This document shows, in pieces, positions 51,512 to 60,608 of a DNA stretch of 64,000 nt. The stretch is from Clostridium tagluense (lineage in GTDB: Bacteria > Bacillota > Clostridia > Clostridiales > Clostridiaceae). The stretch lies in contig NZ_BHYK01000019.1 of NCBI RefSeq assembly GCF_003865095.1, forward strand, positions 1-64,000, given 5' to 3'. A model generated the notes under the pieces. The model ran no database searches and was not told the DNA's origin. It saw nothing but the letters and a program-made list of their open reading frames with translations. The position numbers and the translations under genes were made by a program. Position 1 is the stretch's first letter. Each line of letters begins with the position of its first letter.

Positions 51512-52508
51512 CAATGTACTTTTTGTAGATGATGAAGTAAACGTATTAAGCTCAATTAAAAGAGCAGTTATAACTGAGAAATTTAAAAGCTATCTTGCTA
51601 CTAGTGGTGAAAAAGCTTTAGAAGTTATGGAAAATAACACTATCAGTGTTATTGTTACAGATATGCGAATGCCTGTAATGGACGGATTAAAACTTTTAAA
51701 AATCATAAAAGAAAAATATCCTGATACTATAAGAATAGTTTTATCTGGATATGCACAGCTCGGACAAATACTTGCCACAGTAAATGGAGTGGGTGTATTT
51801 AAATTTATAACTAAACCATGGAATGTAGATGAAGATTTCCTCCCTGCAATAAGAGAGGGCATAGAGTATTATAATCTTAAAAAGGCTAGTGATCAATTAA
51901 AGAGCTTTTTAGAAGACAAAAGTCATGCATATAACCATATTTTAAAAACAAATAATGATATAGTTCTGAATAATAAAATTGACATTGAAAATATCAAAAA
52001 TATCAATAATATAATGTTCAAGATGATTAACCTCATTATAACTGACAATTCTAAACTTAATATTACTTTTAATGAAATAGAACACTATATTAAAATTATA
52101 TACGACATATATTTTGGTTACCTTAATACAATGCCCTCTAAATATCAAGCTTATAATTTAACACAACTAACTGAAGATCTTAATAAAACTTTAAGTGAAA
52201 ACAATAAAATTATATGCATAGATGATCTTAAATACTATGGGAATTATAGTTTATTAGTTTATATATCAAAAGATTTATTTAGTCATGTATTAAGGAATTT
52301 TAAAGAAGAAGAGTTCTCAGTTACCTTATTAAATGAATCCGCAATAAGTATAATCTTAGATTTAAGTAAAAAAGAAGAATATGATAATACAGAAATCAAC
52401 CTTGTAACGTACTTTTTAAATGAATTAAGTTCTATTTTAAAAGGTAAAATTATTCACAGTAAAATCGAAAAAAAAATTATATTTACTATTAATTGCGATA
52501 AATTTTAA
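51501..52508 (+). CDS. Response regulator with unknown C-terminal domain
   Basis: 335 residues. Receiver (1-125) with FVDDEVN, Asp54 in IVTDMRMPVMDG and Lys in ITKPWN, closely similar to the receiver of the preceding gene. Residues 130-335 hold no motif I know; a helical linker is followed by a mixed region with NLTQLTEDLNKTLS and FSHVLRNFKEEEFSVTLLNESA, which hints at a degenerate histidine-kinase ATPase-like fold. Overlaps the upstream gene by 11 bases, and the kinase gene follows 19 bases later. Confidence 0.82.
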   Translation: MEYNNVLFVDDEVNVLSSIKRAVITEKFKSYLATSGEKALEVMENNTISVIVTDMRMPVMDGLKLLKIIKEKYPDTIRIVLSGYAQLGQILATVNGVGVFKFITKPWNVDEDFLPAIREGIEYYNLKKASDQLKSFLEDKSHAYNHILKTNNDIVLNNKIDIENIKNINNIMFKMINLIITDNSKLNITFNEIEHYIKIIYDIYFGYLNTMPSKYQAYNLTQLTEDLNKTLSENNKIICIDDLKYYGNYSLLVYISKDLFSHVLRNFKEEEFSVTLLNESAISIILDLSKKEEYDNTEINLVTYFLNELSSILKGKIIHSKIEKKIIFTINCDKF

Positions 52509-52527
52509 ATAATCATAGGAGGGTACT

Positions 52528-53841
52528 ATGAAGATATTAATTGTTGATGATTCAAAATTTAATATTGAACAGGCAAAAAAAGCTTTTGAAGAGAATAAAA
52601 TAAATTGTGAAATTGAAGCATGTACTTCCGGTAGTAACGCCCTTAAAATAGTAGACTCTGAAGAAATTGATATTATTATGTTGGATATTATTATGCCTAA
52701 TATGACTGGTCTGGAGGTATTAGCGCATTTAAGATCAAATCCTAAATATAGGGATATAATAATAATAATGTTCACTTCATTAACTGATAAGGAATATTTA
52801 AGGAAGAGTTTTGAACTAGGTGCTAATGAGTTTATTAATAAGCCTATTGAAGCTATAGAATTTACAGCAAGATTAAAAGCTGCTATAAAATTAAAAAGTA
52901 ATCAATTAGCTCTTAAGGATGCTTTTAGAATGCTTGAGGCAAAAAACAATTCATTGAAAAGCACAACACTTAAATTAAAAGAAATGCAATTTCAACTAAT
53001 TCAAAAAGAAAAACTCTCTGCCATAGGTGAACTTGCAGCAGGTGTTGCCCATGAAATAAATAATCCATTAGGTTATATATCCAGTAATCATGAAACACTA
53101 GGTAAATTTCTTAAGTCATTAAAAACTATTTTAGTTGAATATCGCGATTTAATAGATAATATAGCTAAAAGTTCACATAATGAAGAATTAACAAATGATA
53201 TAAATAAGATTAAAGAAAATGAAAGCTTATTAAATATTGATTTTATACTTGAGGATATTGATGATTTGATGAATGATTCTAGAGATGGAATTCAAAAAGT
53301 AAGTAAAATTGTTAAAAGTCTAAGAAATTTTGCAAGAACCGATAATGAAGATGAATATAATTATTATAATGTTAATGATATTATTGATGAAACACTTCTT
53401 GTAATAAAAAATGAATGGAAATATTCCATAACCATAGAAAAAATATATGGCGACTCACCAGATATATATTGTAATAGGGGCCAAATTGAACAAGTAATAT
53501 TAAATCTGATAATTAACTCAATACAAGCAATTAAAGAGTATAACAAAGACCAAAAGGGCAATATTACTATTAAAACTACTTGCGATGATAATTATACATA
53601 TACTTCTATTGAAGATAATGGACCAGGAATAAAAAAAGATTTATTAAATAAAATTTTTAATCCTTTTTTCACTACAAAGGACGTAGGAAAAGGAACTGGT
53701 TTAGGCCTTAGTATATCTCACGACATAATTGTAAACAAACACAAAGGTGAGCTTGATGTGAAAACTGAGGTTGGCAAGGGAACTATTTTTACAATTAAAC
53801 TCCCTTTAACAAAAATAAATGATGCAATCGAAGAAAACTAA
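52528..53841 (+). CDS. Receiver-histidine kinase hybrid (soluble)
   Basis: 437 residues. N-terminal receiver (1-120, Asp53 in MLDIIMPNMTG, Lys in INKPIE), a coiled-coil linker (about 130-165), then a HisKA domain with His175 in GELAAGVAHEINNPLG and HATPase_c: N box NLIINSIQAI, G1 EDNGPGI, F box FNPFFTTK and G2 GKGTGLGLSIS. No membrane segments, so it is cytosolic and probably driven by phosphorylation of its own receiver. Third gene of the operon with two other receiver proteins, which are its likely phospho-partners. AGGAGGG before the ATG. Confidence 0.9.
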   Translation: MKILIVDDSKFNIEQAKKAFEENKINCEIEACTSGSNALKIVDSEEIDIIMLDIIMPNMTGLEVLAHLRSNPKYRDIIIIMFTSLTDKEYLRKSFELGANEFINKPIEAIEFTARLKAAIKLKSNQLALKDAFRMLEAKNNSLKSTTLKLKEMQFQLIQKEKLSAIGELAAGVAHEINNPLGYISSNHETLGKFLKSLKTILVEYRDLIDNIAKSSHNEELTNDINKIKENESLLNIDFILEDIDDLMNDSRDGIQKVSKIVKSLRNFARTDNEDEYNYYNVNDIIDETLLVIKNEWKYSITIEKIYGDSPDIYCNRGQIEQVILNLIINSIQAIKEYNKDQKGNITIKTTCDDNYTYTSIEDNGPGIKKDLLNKIFNPFFTTKDVGKGTGLGLSISHDIIVNKHKGELDVKTEVGKGTIFTIKLPLTKINDAIEEN

Positions 53842-53860
53842 CTAATATATGAAATAAACC

Positions 53861-53887
53861 AAAGGTGCCACCCACGTGGCATCTGTC
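53861..53887. repeat. GC-rich interspersed repeat copy
   Basis: AAAGGTGCCACCCACGTGGC then ATCTGTC: the reverse complement of the copy at 17762, between the kinase gene and the thiamine promoter. Confidence 0.6.
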
Positions 53888-53910
53888 AAATAATAAACTG
53901 CAAAAAAACC

Positions 53911-53939
53911 TTTACAGAATAATATTTCAGTACTATAAT
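53911..53939 (+). promoter_or_regulatory. Promoter of the thiamine operon
   Basis: TTTACA (53911-53916), 17 bases, TATAAT (53934-53939). The leader to thiS is about 475 bases. Confidence 0.7.
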
Positions 53940-53991
53940 GAACACGAAGTAATATTTTGGTTATTGTTCACATGAAAAATAAATATAATTA

Positions 53992-54079
53992 ACTAGGGGT
54001 GCCAATTTGGCTGAGAAGGTTTATATTAACCTAACTCTCTGAACCTGATGTAGCTAAAACTACCGTAGGAAAGTTATTT
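53992..54079 (+). ncRNA. TPP riboswitch 1
   Basis: AACTAGGGGTGCC..., GGCTGAGAAGG, CTCTGAACCTGATGTAG and ACCGTAGGAAAGTT are the conserved parts of the THI element in the right order. Followed by terminator 54120-54152. TPP binding would favour termination. Confidence 0.93.
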
Positions 54080-54119
54080 GCGATGATTATTATAATTAGT
54101 CTTTATAGTATGTCTTTGT

Positions 54120-54152
54120 AAAAAGCTTTACCATATGGTAAAGCTTTTTTTA
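54120..54152 (+). terminator. Terminator of TPP riboswitch 1
   Basis: AAAAAGCTTTACCAT / ATGGTAAAGCTTTTT, then T-run. No gene follows before the second riboswitch. Confidence 0.9.
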
Positions 54153-54179
54153 GTTTATATTTAAAATTTAATAATTAGA

Positions 54180-54228
54180 CATCTCCATAAAATAACAAGT
54201 AATCACCACTAGTTATTTTATGGAGATG
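54180..54228. repeat. 17-bp inverted repeat between the two TPP riboswitches
   Basis: CATCTCCATAAAATAAC and its exact complement, 15-base loop. No T-run behind it, so not a standard terminator. Confidence 0.7.
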
Positions 54229-54235
54229 CCTAAAG

Positions 54236-54345
54236 CAAGGGGAGCTTACTTGTCACATGAAAAATGTGCCTTCATAAGCTGAGAAAGAGATGTTATCTCT
54301 GACCCTCATAACCTGATTTGGGTAATTCCAACGTAGGGAGCGCAT
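54236..54345 (+). ncRNA. TPP riboswitch 2
   Basis: GGGGAGCTTA..., extra hairpin CACATGAAAAATGTG, TAAGCTGAGAAAGAG, ACCCTCATAACCTGAT, TTGGGTAATTCCAACGTAGG. Longer than unit 1 because of the optional P3 arm. Its 3' GGGAGC (54336-54341) can pair with GCTCTC (54363-54368) in the terminator region, a plausible antiterminator. Confidence 0.93.
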
Positions 54346-54357
54346 TTGTATTTTTAT

Positions 54358-54392
54358 TGCAAGCTCTCTATGGGCTTGTATTTTTTATTTCC
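54358..54392 (+). terminator. Terminator of TPP riboswitch 2
   Basis: GCAAGCTCTCTATGGGCTTG hairpin followed by TATTTTTTATTT, 28 bases before the thiS start. Confidence 0.75.
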
Positions 54393-54419
54393 ATAATATT
54401 CTTTTTAGGAGGTAAAATC

Positions 54420-54614
54420 ATGATTATCAATGGCACTGAAATGATCTTTGAAAATGGCATAACTATAACTACCCTACTTACTCATTTAAATCTATCTTCC
54501 GAAAAAGTAGTTATAGAAGTAAACTATGAAATCATACCAAAAGAAAACTATGAAAATCATAAACTTTATAAGGCAGATATCATTGAAGTAGTAAGCTTTG
54601 TAGGAGGAGGTTAG
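54420..54614 (+). CDS. thiS: Sulfur carrier protein ThiS
   Basis: 64 residues, ubiquitin-like fold, ending in Gly-Gly-Gly. It carries sulfur as a C-terminal thiocarboxylate to ThiG for the thiazole ring. MIINGTEMIFENGITITTLL and VIEVNYEIIPKENYENHKL are typical of the family. An upstream in-frame GTG/ATG extension of 34 codons would start inside riboswitch 2; TAGGAGG eight bases before ATG 54420 shows the true start. First gene of the operon, two bases from thiF. Confidence 0.92.
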   Translation: MIINGTEMIFENGITITTLLTHLNLSSEKVVIEVNYEIIPKENYENHKLYKADIIEVVSFVGGG

Positions 54615-54616
54615 AT

Positions 54617-55228
54617 ATGGACAATATTAACATGATTCCTATGGATGAAATTTCAGAAAAACTTAAAAATGCTGTGGTTGGTATTGCTGGACTTGGTGGT
54701 CTTGGTTCAAATGTGGCAGTATCTTTAACAAGAATAGGTATAGGCAAACTTGTACTTGTTGATTTTGATAAAGTTGATAAAAGCAATTTAAATAGGCAGC
54801 AATACTTTTTAAGGCATATTGGAATGTATAAAACTGAAGCCTTAAAAGAAGTATTGAATGATATTAATCCTGATATAGAGCTTGAAATCACAAATATATT
54901 TGTGGATGAAACTAATATAGAACAATTATTTAAGGATGTAGATATCATAGTTGAAGCCTTTGATAATTCTCAAAGCAAAGCTACATTAGTTAATACTACT
55001 TTGCTTAAAATGCCTGATAAACCTATAGTGGCTGGCTCTGGTATGGCAGGATATTTTTCAAGTAACTCAATAAAAACAAGAAAAATACGAAATAATTTTT
55101 ATCTAGCTGGTGATGAATTTTCTGATATTGATCTAGGCTACACGCCTTTTGCACCTAGAGTAAATATAGTAGCAAATCACCAAGCTAACATGGTCCTTAG
55201 ACTTATTTTAGGAGAAAATGATATTTAA
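54617..55228 (+). CDS. thiF: ThiS adenylyltransferase ThiF (short clostridial type)
   Basis: 203 residues, E1-like Rossmann fold: [20 protein letters not shown] (ATP site), [16 protein letters not shown] with the Arg/Asn pair, and [10 protein letters not shown]. It adenylates the ThiS C-terminus before sulfur transfer. It lacks the longer C-terminal part with zinc Cys pairs present in enteric ThiF, as usual for the short anaerobe type. AGGAGG upstream overlaps the end of thiS. Confidence 0.9.
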   Translation: MDNINMIPMDEISEKLKNAVVGIAGLGGLGSNVAVSLTRIGIGKLVLVDFDKVDKSNLNRQQYFLRHIGMYKTEALKEVLNDINPDIELEITNIFVDETNIEQLFKDVDIIVEAFDNSQSKATLVNTTLLKMPDKPIVAGSGMAGYFSSNSIKTRKIRNNFYLAGDEFSDIDLGYTPFAPRVNIVANHQANMVLRLILGENDI

Positions 55229-55257
55229 ATTTATTTTATATAAAGGGAGTGTATATT

Positions 55258-56034
55258 ATGGACAATCTAATAATCGCTGGTGTAGAGCTTAAAAGCAGAC
55301 TATTAATAGGTACAGGTAAGTTCAGTAATAATGCTATAGTACCTAAAGTTATTGAAATTTGTGGTACTGAAATAGTTACTATGGCAATTAGAAGAGTTAA
55401 CTTATCATCTAAAGAAGAAAATATTTTAGAGTATATACCTAAAAATTGTATATTGTTACCCAATACTTCTGGAGCTAGAAATGCAGAAGAAGCAGTTAGA
55501 ATAGCTCACCTTGCAAAATCCATGGGCTGTGGTAACTGGATTAAGATTGAAGTTATATCAGATAACAAATATCTATTACCTGATAACTATGAAACCATAA
55601 AAGCAACTGAGATTCTTGCAAGAGAAGGTTTTGTGGTGCTTCCTTATATGAGTCCTGACTTAATGAGTGCAAAAAGATTAGTTGAAGCTGGCGCCGCTGC
55701 GGTGATGCCTCTTGGTTCCCCAATAGGCACTAACCGCGGAATAAGAACTAAGGAATTAATACAAATACTAATAGACGAAATATCTCTTCCAATAATCGTT
55801 GATGCTGGTATAGGAAGACCCTCACAGGCAGCAGAGGCAATGGAAATGGGAGCTGCTGCAGTACTTGTTAATACTGCTATAGCAACCTCAAATAATCCAG
55901 TGCAAATGGCTGAAGCCTTTTCACTTGCAGTAAAAGCTGGAAGACTTGCGTATATTGCAAAGCTTGGCTCTCAAAATAGTTTAGCTGTAGCCTCTTCTCC
56001 TCTAACTGGATTCTTACATGAAGGTGATAAATAA
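55258..56034 (+). CDS. thiG: Thiazole synthase ThiG
   Basis: 258 residues, TIM-barrel. Condenses 1-deoxy-xylulose 5-phosphate, dehydroglycine and ThiS-thiocarboxylate to the thiazole phosphate. Catalytic Schiff-base Lys is K96 in NWIKIEV, the same number as in the Bacillus enzyme. Further family marks: [64 protein letters not shown] is eight bases before ATG 55258, whereas the GTG at 55249 overlaps it. The stop overlaps the thiH start by one base. Confidence 0.94.
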   Translation: MDNLIIAGVELKSRLLIGTGKFSNNAIVPKVIEICGTEIVTMAIRRVNLSSKEENILEYIPKNCILLPNTSGARNAEEAVRIAHLAKSMGCGNWIKIEVISDNKYLLPDNYETIKATEILAREGFVVLPYMSPDLMSAKRLVEAGAAAVMPLGSPIGTNRGIRTKELIQILIDEISLPIIVDAGIGRPSQAAEAMEMGAAAVLVNTAIATSNNPVQMAEAFSLAVKAGRLAYIAKLGSQNSLAVASSPLTGFLHEGDK

Positions 56035-57140
56035 TGAGTTTTTATGATTGTTATGCAAAGCATAAAAATATTGACTTTGAGGATTTCTTTAAACAAATAA
56101 CAGATGAAGATATTTTAAATATTCTTAATAAAGATAAGATTTCAAAACAGGATTTTTTAGCACTGATTTCGCCAACTGCCGAAAAACATATGGAAAAAAT
56201 AGCACAAAAGGCTCATGAATTATCACTGCAGCATTTTGGAAAAACAATTTTGCTATTTACCCCCTTATATATATCAAATTATTGTGTTAATAAATGTGCC
56301 TACTGTAGCTATAATGTAGAAAATAAAATAAAGAGAAAAACCTTAACTATGAAAGAAATTGAAGAAGAAGCAAAGGCTATTGCGTCTTCGGGGCTTAAAC
56401 ACATCCTTGTACTAACCGGTGAAAGTAGCACAGAAGCTCCTGTATCTTATATAGTTGATGCTGTAAAGATTTTAAAGAAATACTTTGATTCAATTTCAAT
56501 AGAAATATATCCCTTAACTACAGATGAATATATAAAAGTCGTTGAGGCTGGTGTAGATGGTCTAACCCTATTTCAAGAAACTTATGATGAGTGTATTTAT
56601 GACAAAGTTCATATTAAAGGCCCAAAGAAAGATTACAAGTTTAGATTAGATGCACCTGAAAGAGGCTGCATTGCCAAAATTAGAAGCATTAATATTGGCG
56701 CACTGCTAGGTCTTGCTGATTGGAGATCGGACGCCTTCTATACGGCACTACATGCAGAATATCTTCAAAATAAATATGCGGAGATGGAAGTTAGTATTTC
56801 CACTCCTAGGATAAGACCTCATGTAGGAAGTTTTAATGATCTATGTTTTGTAGAAGATAAAAATTTGCTTCAAACAATTCTTGCTCTTAGAATTTTTCTT
56901 CCTCGTGTAGGTATAACACTTTCTACAAGAGAAACCCAGAGCTTTAGAGATAATTTAATTCCCCTGGGAATAACTAAAATGTCTGCTGGTGTATCTACAG
57001 AAGTTGGAGGCCATACATCATCATCCTCCTCTGGTGAGAGTCAATTTGAAATAAGTGATGATCGAACTGTAGACGAAGTTAAGAAGGCTATACTCGCTAA
57101 AAACTATCAACCTATTTTTAAGGATTGGATGGCACTTTAA
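56034..57140 (+). CDS. thiH: Tyrosine lyase ThiH (radical SAM)
   Basis: 368 residues. Makes dehydroglycine from tyrosine, the oxygen-independent partner of ThiG used by anaerobes. Radical SAM cluster CVNKCAYC (CxxxCxxC) near residue 82, GExS-type motif LVLTGESSTEAP, and the C-terminal BATS-type segment with MSAGVSTEVGGH. Starts at the stop codon of thiG with one base overlap, so translation is coupled. About 80 bases separate it from thiC. Confidence 0.94.
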   Translation: MSFYDCYAKHKNIDFEDFFKQITDEDILNILNKDKISKQDFLALISPTAEKHMEKIAQKAHELSLQHFGKTILLFTPLYISNYCVNKCAYCSYNVENKIKRKTLTMKEIEEEAKAIASSGLKHILVLTGESSTEAPVSYIVDAVKILKKYFDSISIEIYPLTTDEYIKVVEAGVDGLTLFQETYDECIYDKVHIKGPKKDYKFRLDAPERGCIAKIRSINIGALLGLADWRSDAFYTALHAEYLQNKYAEMEVSISTPRIRPHVGSFNDLCFVEDKNLLQTILALRIFLPRVGITLSTRETQSFRDNLIPLGITKMSAGVSTEVGGHTSSSSSGESQFEISDDRTVDEVKKAILAKNYQPIFKDWMAL

Positions 57141-57221
57141 ATTCAGCATTAAAAGGTTCATAAAATATTAAATAAAATATACTGAGTATTAAAAAAACTA
57201 AATAGTAAAGGAGATTTTAAA

Positions 57222-58535
57222 ATGATATATACAACTCAAATGGATGCTGCAAAAAAAGGCTTTACTACAAAGGAAATGGAAATAGTGGCTAAAAAGGAAA
57301 ATATGGATTTAGAACTTTTAAAAAAGCTTATGTCACAAGGTAAAATTGTTATACCTGCAAATAAGAATCATAAATCCCTAGACCCAGAAGGCGTAGGAGA
57401 AGGCTTAAAAACAAAAATAAATGTAAATTTAGGTATATCAAAGGATTGCTATGATATTGATGAAGAAATGAAAAAAGTACAACTAGCTTTAGACATGAAA
57501 GCTGAGGCTATAATGGACTTAAGCTCCTTTGGAAAAACTAAAGAATTCAGACAAAGGCTTGTTACATGCTCCTCTGCTATGATAGGTACTGTGCCAATAT
57601 ATGATGCTGTAGGTTTTTATGATAAAGAATTAAAGGACATTACTGCAAAAGAATTTTTAGATGTTGTAGAAAAGCATGCAAAGGATGGTGTGGATTTTGT
57701 AACTATTCACGCAGGTATAAACCTTGAAACTGCTAATGTATTTAAAAGAAATAAACGACTTATGAACATTGTTTCAAGAGGTGGTTCCCTTCTTTATGCA
57801 TGGATGGAACTTAACAATAAGGAAAATCCTTTTTACGAATATTTCGATGAGTTATTAGATATATGTGAAAAATATGATTTAACCTTAAGTCTAGGAGATG
57901 CATGCAGACCAGGCTGTATAAGTGATTCTACTGATGCTTGTCAAATCAAAGAATTAATGACACTGGGAGAACTTGCCCTAAGAGCTTGGGCTAGAAATGT
58001 ACAAGTTATCATAGAAGGACCAGGTCATATGGCATTAAATGAAATTAAAGCAAATATGCTCCTTGAAAAGAAACTTTGTCATGGTGCTCCCTTTTATGTA
58101 CTCGGACCTATAGTTACAGATATAGCACCAGGCTACGACCACATCACAAGTGCCATTGGTGGAGCATTAGCTGCAAGTTGTGGAGCTGATTTCTTGTGTT
58201 ACGTAACTCCAGCTGAGCATCTAAGATTACCAATGCTTGAAGATGTTAAAGAAGGTATCATTGCTGCAAAGATAGCTGCTCATGCTGGTGATATAGCTAA
58301 AAATATTCCCGGTGCTAGGGGTTGGGATAATGAAATGGCTAAAGCAAGACAAGAACTTGATTGGGAGAAAACCTTCCAGCTTTCAATTGACCCAGAAAAA
58401 GCTAGAAGATATAGAAAAGAATCTACTCCTGAACATGAGAATAGCTGTACTATGTGTGGGAAAATGTGTGCTGTGAGAAATATGAATAAAATAATGCAAG
58501 GAAAAGATATCAACATTTTAAGAGAAGACAACTAA
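57222..58535 (+). CDS. thiC: Phosphomethylpyrimidine synthase ThiC
   Basis: 437 residues, radical SAM enzyme that turns 5-aminoimidazole ribotide (AIR) into the thiamine pyrimidine HMP-P. Family segments: [57 protein letters not shown] (key: TDIAPGYDH), [12 protein letters not shown]. The C-terminal cluster motif is CTMCGKMC, that is C-x2-C-x3-C, one residue shorter than the x4 spacing in enteric ThiC. AAAGGAG upstream. It lacks the N-terminal extension of proteobacterial ThiC. One base separates its stop from the tenI start. Confidence 0.94.
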   Translation: MIYTTQMDAAKKGFTTKEMEIVAKKENMDLELLKKLMSQGKIVIPANKNHKSLDPEGVGEGLKTKINVNLGISKDCYDIDEEMKKVQLALDMKAEAIMDLSSFGKTKEFRQRLVTCSSAMIGTVPIYDAVGFYDKELKDITAKEFLDVVEKHAKDGVDFVTIHAGINLETANVFKRNKRLMNIVSRGGSLLYAWMELNNKENPFYEYFDELLDICEKYDLTLSLGDACRPGCISDSTDACQIKELMTLGELALRAWARNVQVIIEGPGHMALNEIKANMLLEKKLCHGAPFYVLGPIVTDIAPGYDHITSAIGGALAASCGADFLCYVTPAEHLRLPMLEDVKEGIIAAKIAAHAGDIAKNIPGARGWDNEMAKARQELDWEKTFQLSIDPEKARRYRKESTPEHENSCTMCGKMCAVRNMNKIMQGKDINILREDN

Positions 58536-58536
58536 T

Positions 58537-59136
58537 ATGCTATTTCTAATAACCAATAGAAACCTAGCTAATAATAAGGATTTTTATAATATTATTGATG
58601 AAGCTATAAATGGCGGTATATCTGCTATTATTCTTCGTGAAAAAGATTTATCTTACGCTGAGCTTTTAACCATGGCTAAAAAAGTCAAGAAAGTTATAGA
58701 TAGCAGAGATGTAAAGCTAATAATAAATAGTAATTTAAAAGTAGCAAAGGAAGTGGAAGCCTTTGGCTTCCACTTAAGCTTTGAAAAATTTATTGAAACA
58801 AAGTTATCCTTTAAGGGTATTATTGGAGTTTCCGTTCACAGCCTTTACGAAGCAATAGAAGCCGAAAAACGCGGTGCTGATTATTTATTATTAGGTCATA
58901 TATTCCAAACAGATTGTAAAAAAGGTCTTCCACCTAGAGGCATCGAGCTTATTAAAACTATTAAGCAGAATGTTACTATTCCTGTAATTGCCTTAGGTGG
59001 AATAAAACCGGAAAACATTCTTAAGGTTATGCAATCAGGTGCAGGTGGCGCCGCAATTATGTCTACTATAATGCAAGCGAAGGACCCTTATACTGTAACA
59101 AAACAATATGTTGATAAGATAATGGAATTTGTATAG
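58537..59136 (+). CDS. tenI: Thiazole tautomerase TenI (ThiE-like fold)
   Basis: 199 residues, TIM-barrel of the ThiE/TenI family. Evidence for TenI: SVHSLYEAIEAEKRGADY and GHIFQTDCKKGL, with His121 where TenI has its catalytic His and ThiE has Pro; the ThiE substrate motif NDR and HLGQ(D/E)D are replaced by INSNLKVA and HLSFEK. TenI aromatises the product of ThiG. A ThiE-type joining enzyme is then not present in this window. Directly behind thiC, so part of the operon. Some ThiE activity cannot be excluded. Confidence 0.82.
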   Translation: MLFLITNRNLANNKDFYNIIDEAINGGISAIILREKDLSYAELLTMAKKVKKVIDSRDVKLIINSNLKVAKEVEAFGFHLSFEKFIETKLSFKGIIGVSVHSLYEAIEAEKRGADYLLLGHIFQTDCKKGLPPRGIELIKTIKQNVTIPVIALGGIKPENILKVMQSGAGGAAIMSTIMQAKDPYTVTKQYVDKIMEFV

Positions 59137-59177
59137 ATGCAACAAATGCAAGTTAGGTATTAAAAGGAAGTGATAAA

Positions 59178-60530
59178 ATGCAAATTAATGATGCTGATAA
59201 ATATAAAGAGGAATGTGGAATAGTAGGTGTATTTTCTAATGAAGAAATCAATTTGTCTTCTATACTTTATTCTGCACTTAATTCACTTCAACATCGTGGC
59301 CAAGAAAGCTGTGGCTTAACATATACAGATGGTCGTACCATCATTTGTCATAAGGACATGGGGCTTGTAAATGAAGTATTCTCCAAGAATAACTTCAATA
59401 ATATAAATGGTTTTTCAGCCATTGGTCATGTACGATATTCTACCTTTGGCGAAAGTACTGCTGTGAATGCTCAACCTATTTTAGATGAATATTCCTTTGG
59501 TCAAATAGCGCTAGCACATAATGGTAATCTTACAAATGTAGTTAAACTAAAAAAGTCCCTTGAAAACTGTGGATTGAAATTTAATACTTCTACGGATTCT
59601 GAGGTTATTTTAAAACTTATTGAAAAGCATTATAATTCTTCTATAGAAAACACCTTAGAAATTATATCAAAACATATTGAAGGTGGATATGCTGTTGTTC
59701 TGCTTACAAAGGACAAGTTATTTGCTATGCGAGACTGCCATGGCATAAGACCCTTATGCATAGGAAAGCTTAGGGACAGTTATATTGTATCCTCTGAAAG
59801 TTGCGTTTTAGATATTCTTGGTTACGAATTTATAAGAGATGTTGCTCCTGGAGAGATAATTAGGATTGATAATAGCGGAATAGAAACAATAAGTTTTATA
59901 AAAAACGCTATATGTAGCACCTGCGCTTTTGAATATATATACTTTGCCAGAATAGATAGTAAAATTGACGGCGTTAGTGTTTATAACTCTAGATTCAAAG
60001 CTGGTGAGCTTTTATTTAAAGAATGTCCCGCTGATGCTGATATTGTAATAGGAGTACCTGACTCTGGCACCTGCGCTGCTTTAGGATATTCTAAAGCTTC
60101 CTCAATACCTTATACTTTAGGCTTTGCAAAAAATAATTTTATAGGACGAAGCTTTATAAAACCATCTCAAGCTAAAAGAGAAGAGGCAGTATCTTTGAAA
60201 TTAAATATTATCAAAGAAAACATTAGAGGTAAAAAAGTGGTAGTTATAGATGATTCCATGGTAAGGGGCACAACCTGTAAAAAGATTGTCTCTCTGCTTA
60301 AAGAAGCAGGTGCAAAAGAAATTCATTATAGACTAGCTTCGCCTATAATAAAATCTCCCTGCCACTTAGGAATTGATACTTCCAGTAAAAAAGAACTTAT
60401 AGGTTCTAATATGACCTTAGAGTCAATACGTGACTTTGTTTGTGTAAATAGCTTGGGATATATAAGCATAGACGGTTTTTTGAATTCTTTAGGTCATAAA
60501 AAAGATGCATGTCTAAAATGTTTCATATAA
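59178..60530 (+). CDS. purF: Amidophosphoribosyltransferase PurF
   Basis: 450 residues. First step of purine synthesis: PRPP plus glutamine to phosphoribosylamine. A 12-residue propeptide precedes the N-terminal nucleophile Cys13 (KEECGIVGVF), as in Bacillus PurF. The glutaminase part has LQHRGQES and GHVRYST; the PRPP loop is VVVIDDSMVRGTT. Cys residues for the Fe-S cluster (CSTCAFEY, SPCHLG, ACLKC) are present. It ends the thiamine operon, 41 bases after tenI, without pur neighbours. Its product leads to AIR, the ThiC substrate. AAGGAAG before the ATG. Terminator at 60565-60600. Confidence 0.93.
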   Translation: MQINDADKYKEECGIVGVFSNEEINLSSILYSALNSLQHRGQESCGLTYTDGRTIICHKDMGLVNEVFSKNNFNNINGFSAIGHVRYSTFGESTAVNAQPILDEYSFGQIALAHNGNLTNVVKLKKSLENCGLKFNTSTDSEVILKLIEKHYNSSIENTLEIISKHIEGGYAVVLLTKDKLFAMRDCHGIRPLCIGKLRDSYIVSSESCVLDILGYEFIRDVAPGEIIRIDNSGIETISFIKNAICSTCAFEYIYFARIDSKIDGVSVYNSRFKAGELLFKECPADADIVIGVPDSGTCAALGYSKASSIPYTLGFAKNNFIGRSFIKPSQAKREEAVSLKLNIIKENIRGKKVVVIDDSMVRGTTCKKIVSLLKEAGAKEIHYRLASPIIKSPCHLGIDTSSKKELIGSNMTLESIRDFVCVNSLGYISIDGFLNSLGHKKDACLKCFI

Positions 60531-60564
60531 TGTATACGAAATTAAAACAATGCTTGAAATTAAC

Positions 60565-60600
60565 AGTGAGGGTTAATCATTATTAACCCTCATTACTTTA
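60565..60600. terminator. Terminator of the thiamine operon
   Basis: TGAGGGTTAAT pairs with ATTAACCCTCA around CAT, then a T-rich tail; may also serve the convergent ABC-ATPase gene. Confidence 0.75.
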
Positions 60601-60608
60601 TACCTATT

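Noticed and set aside
53861-53887. Interspersed GC-rich repeats as a CRISPR array
   Set aside because: Copies are single, kilobases apart, in both orientations and without spacers.
54318-54419. N-terminal extension of ThiS with a hydrophobic stretch
   Set aside because: It would start inside the TPP aptamer and cross the terminator; the ribosome site stands before ATG 54420.
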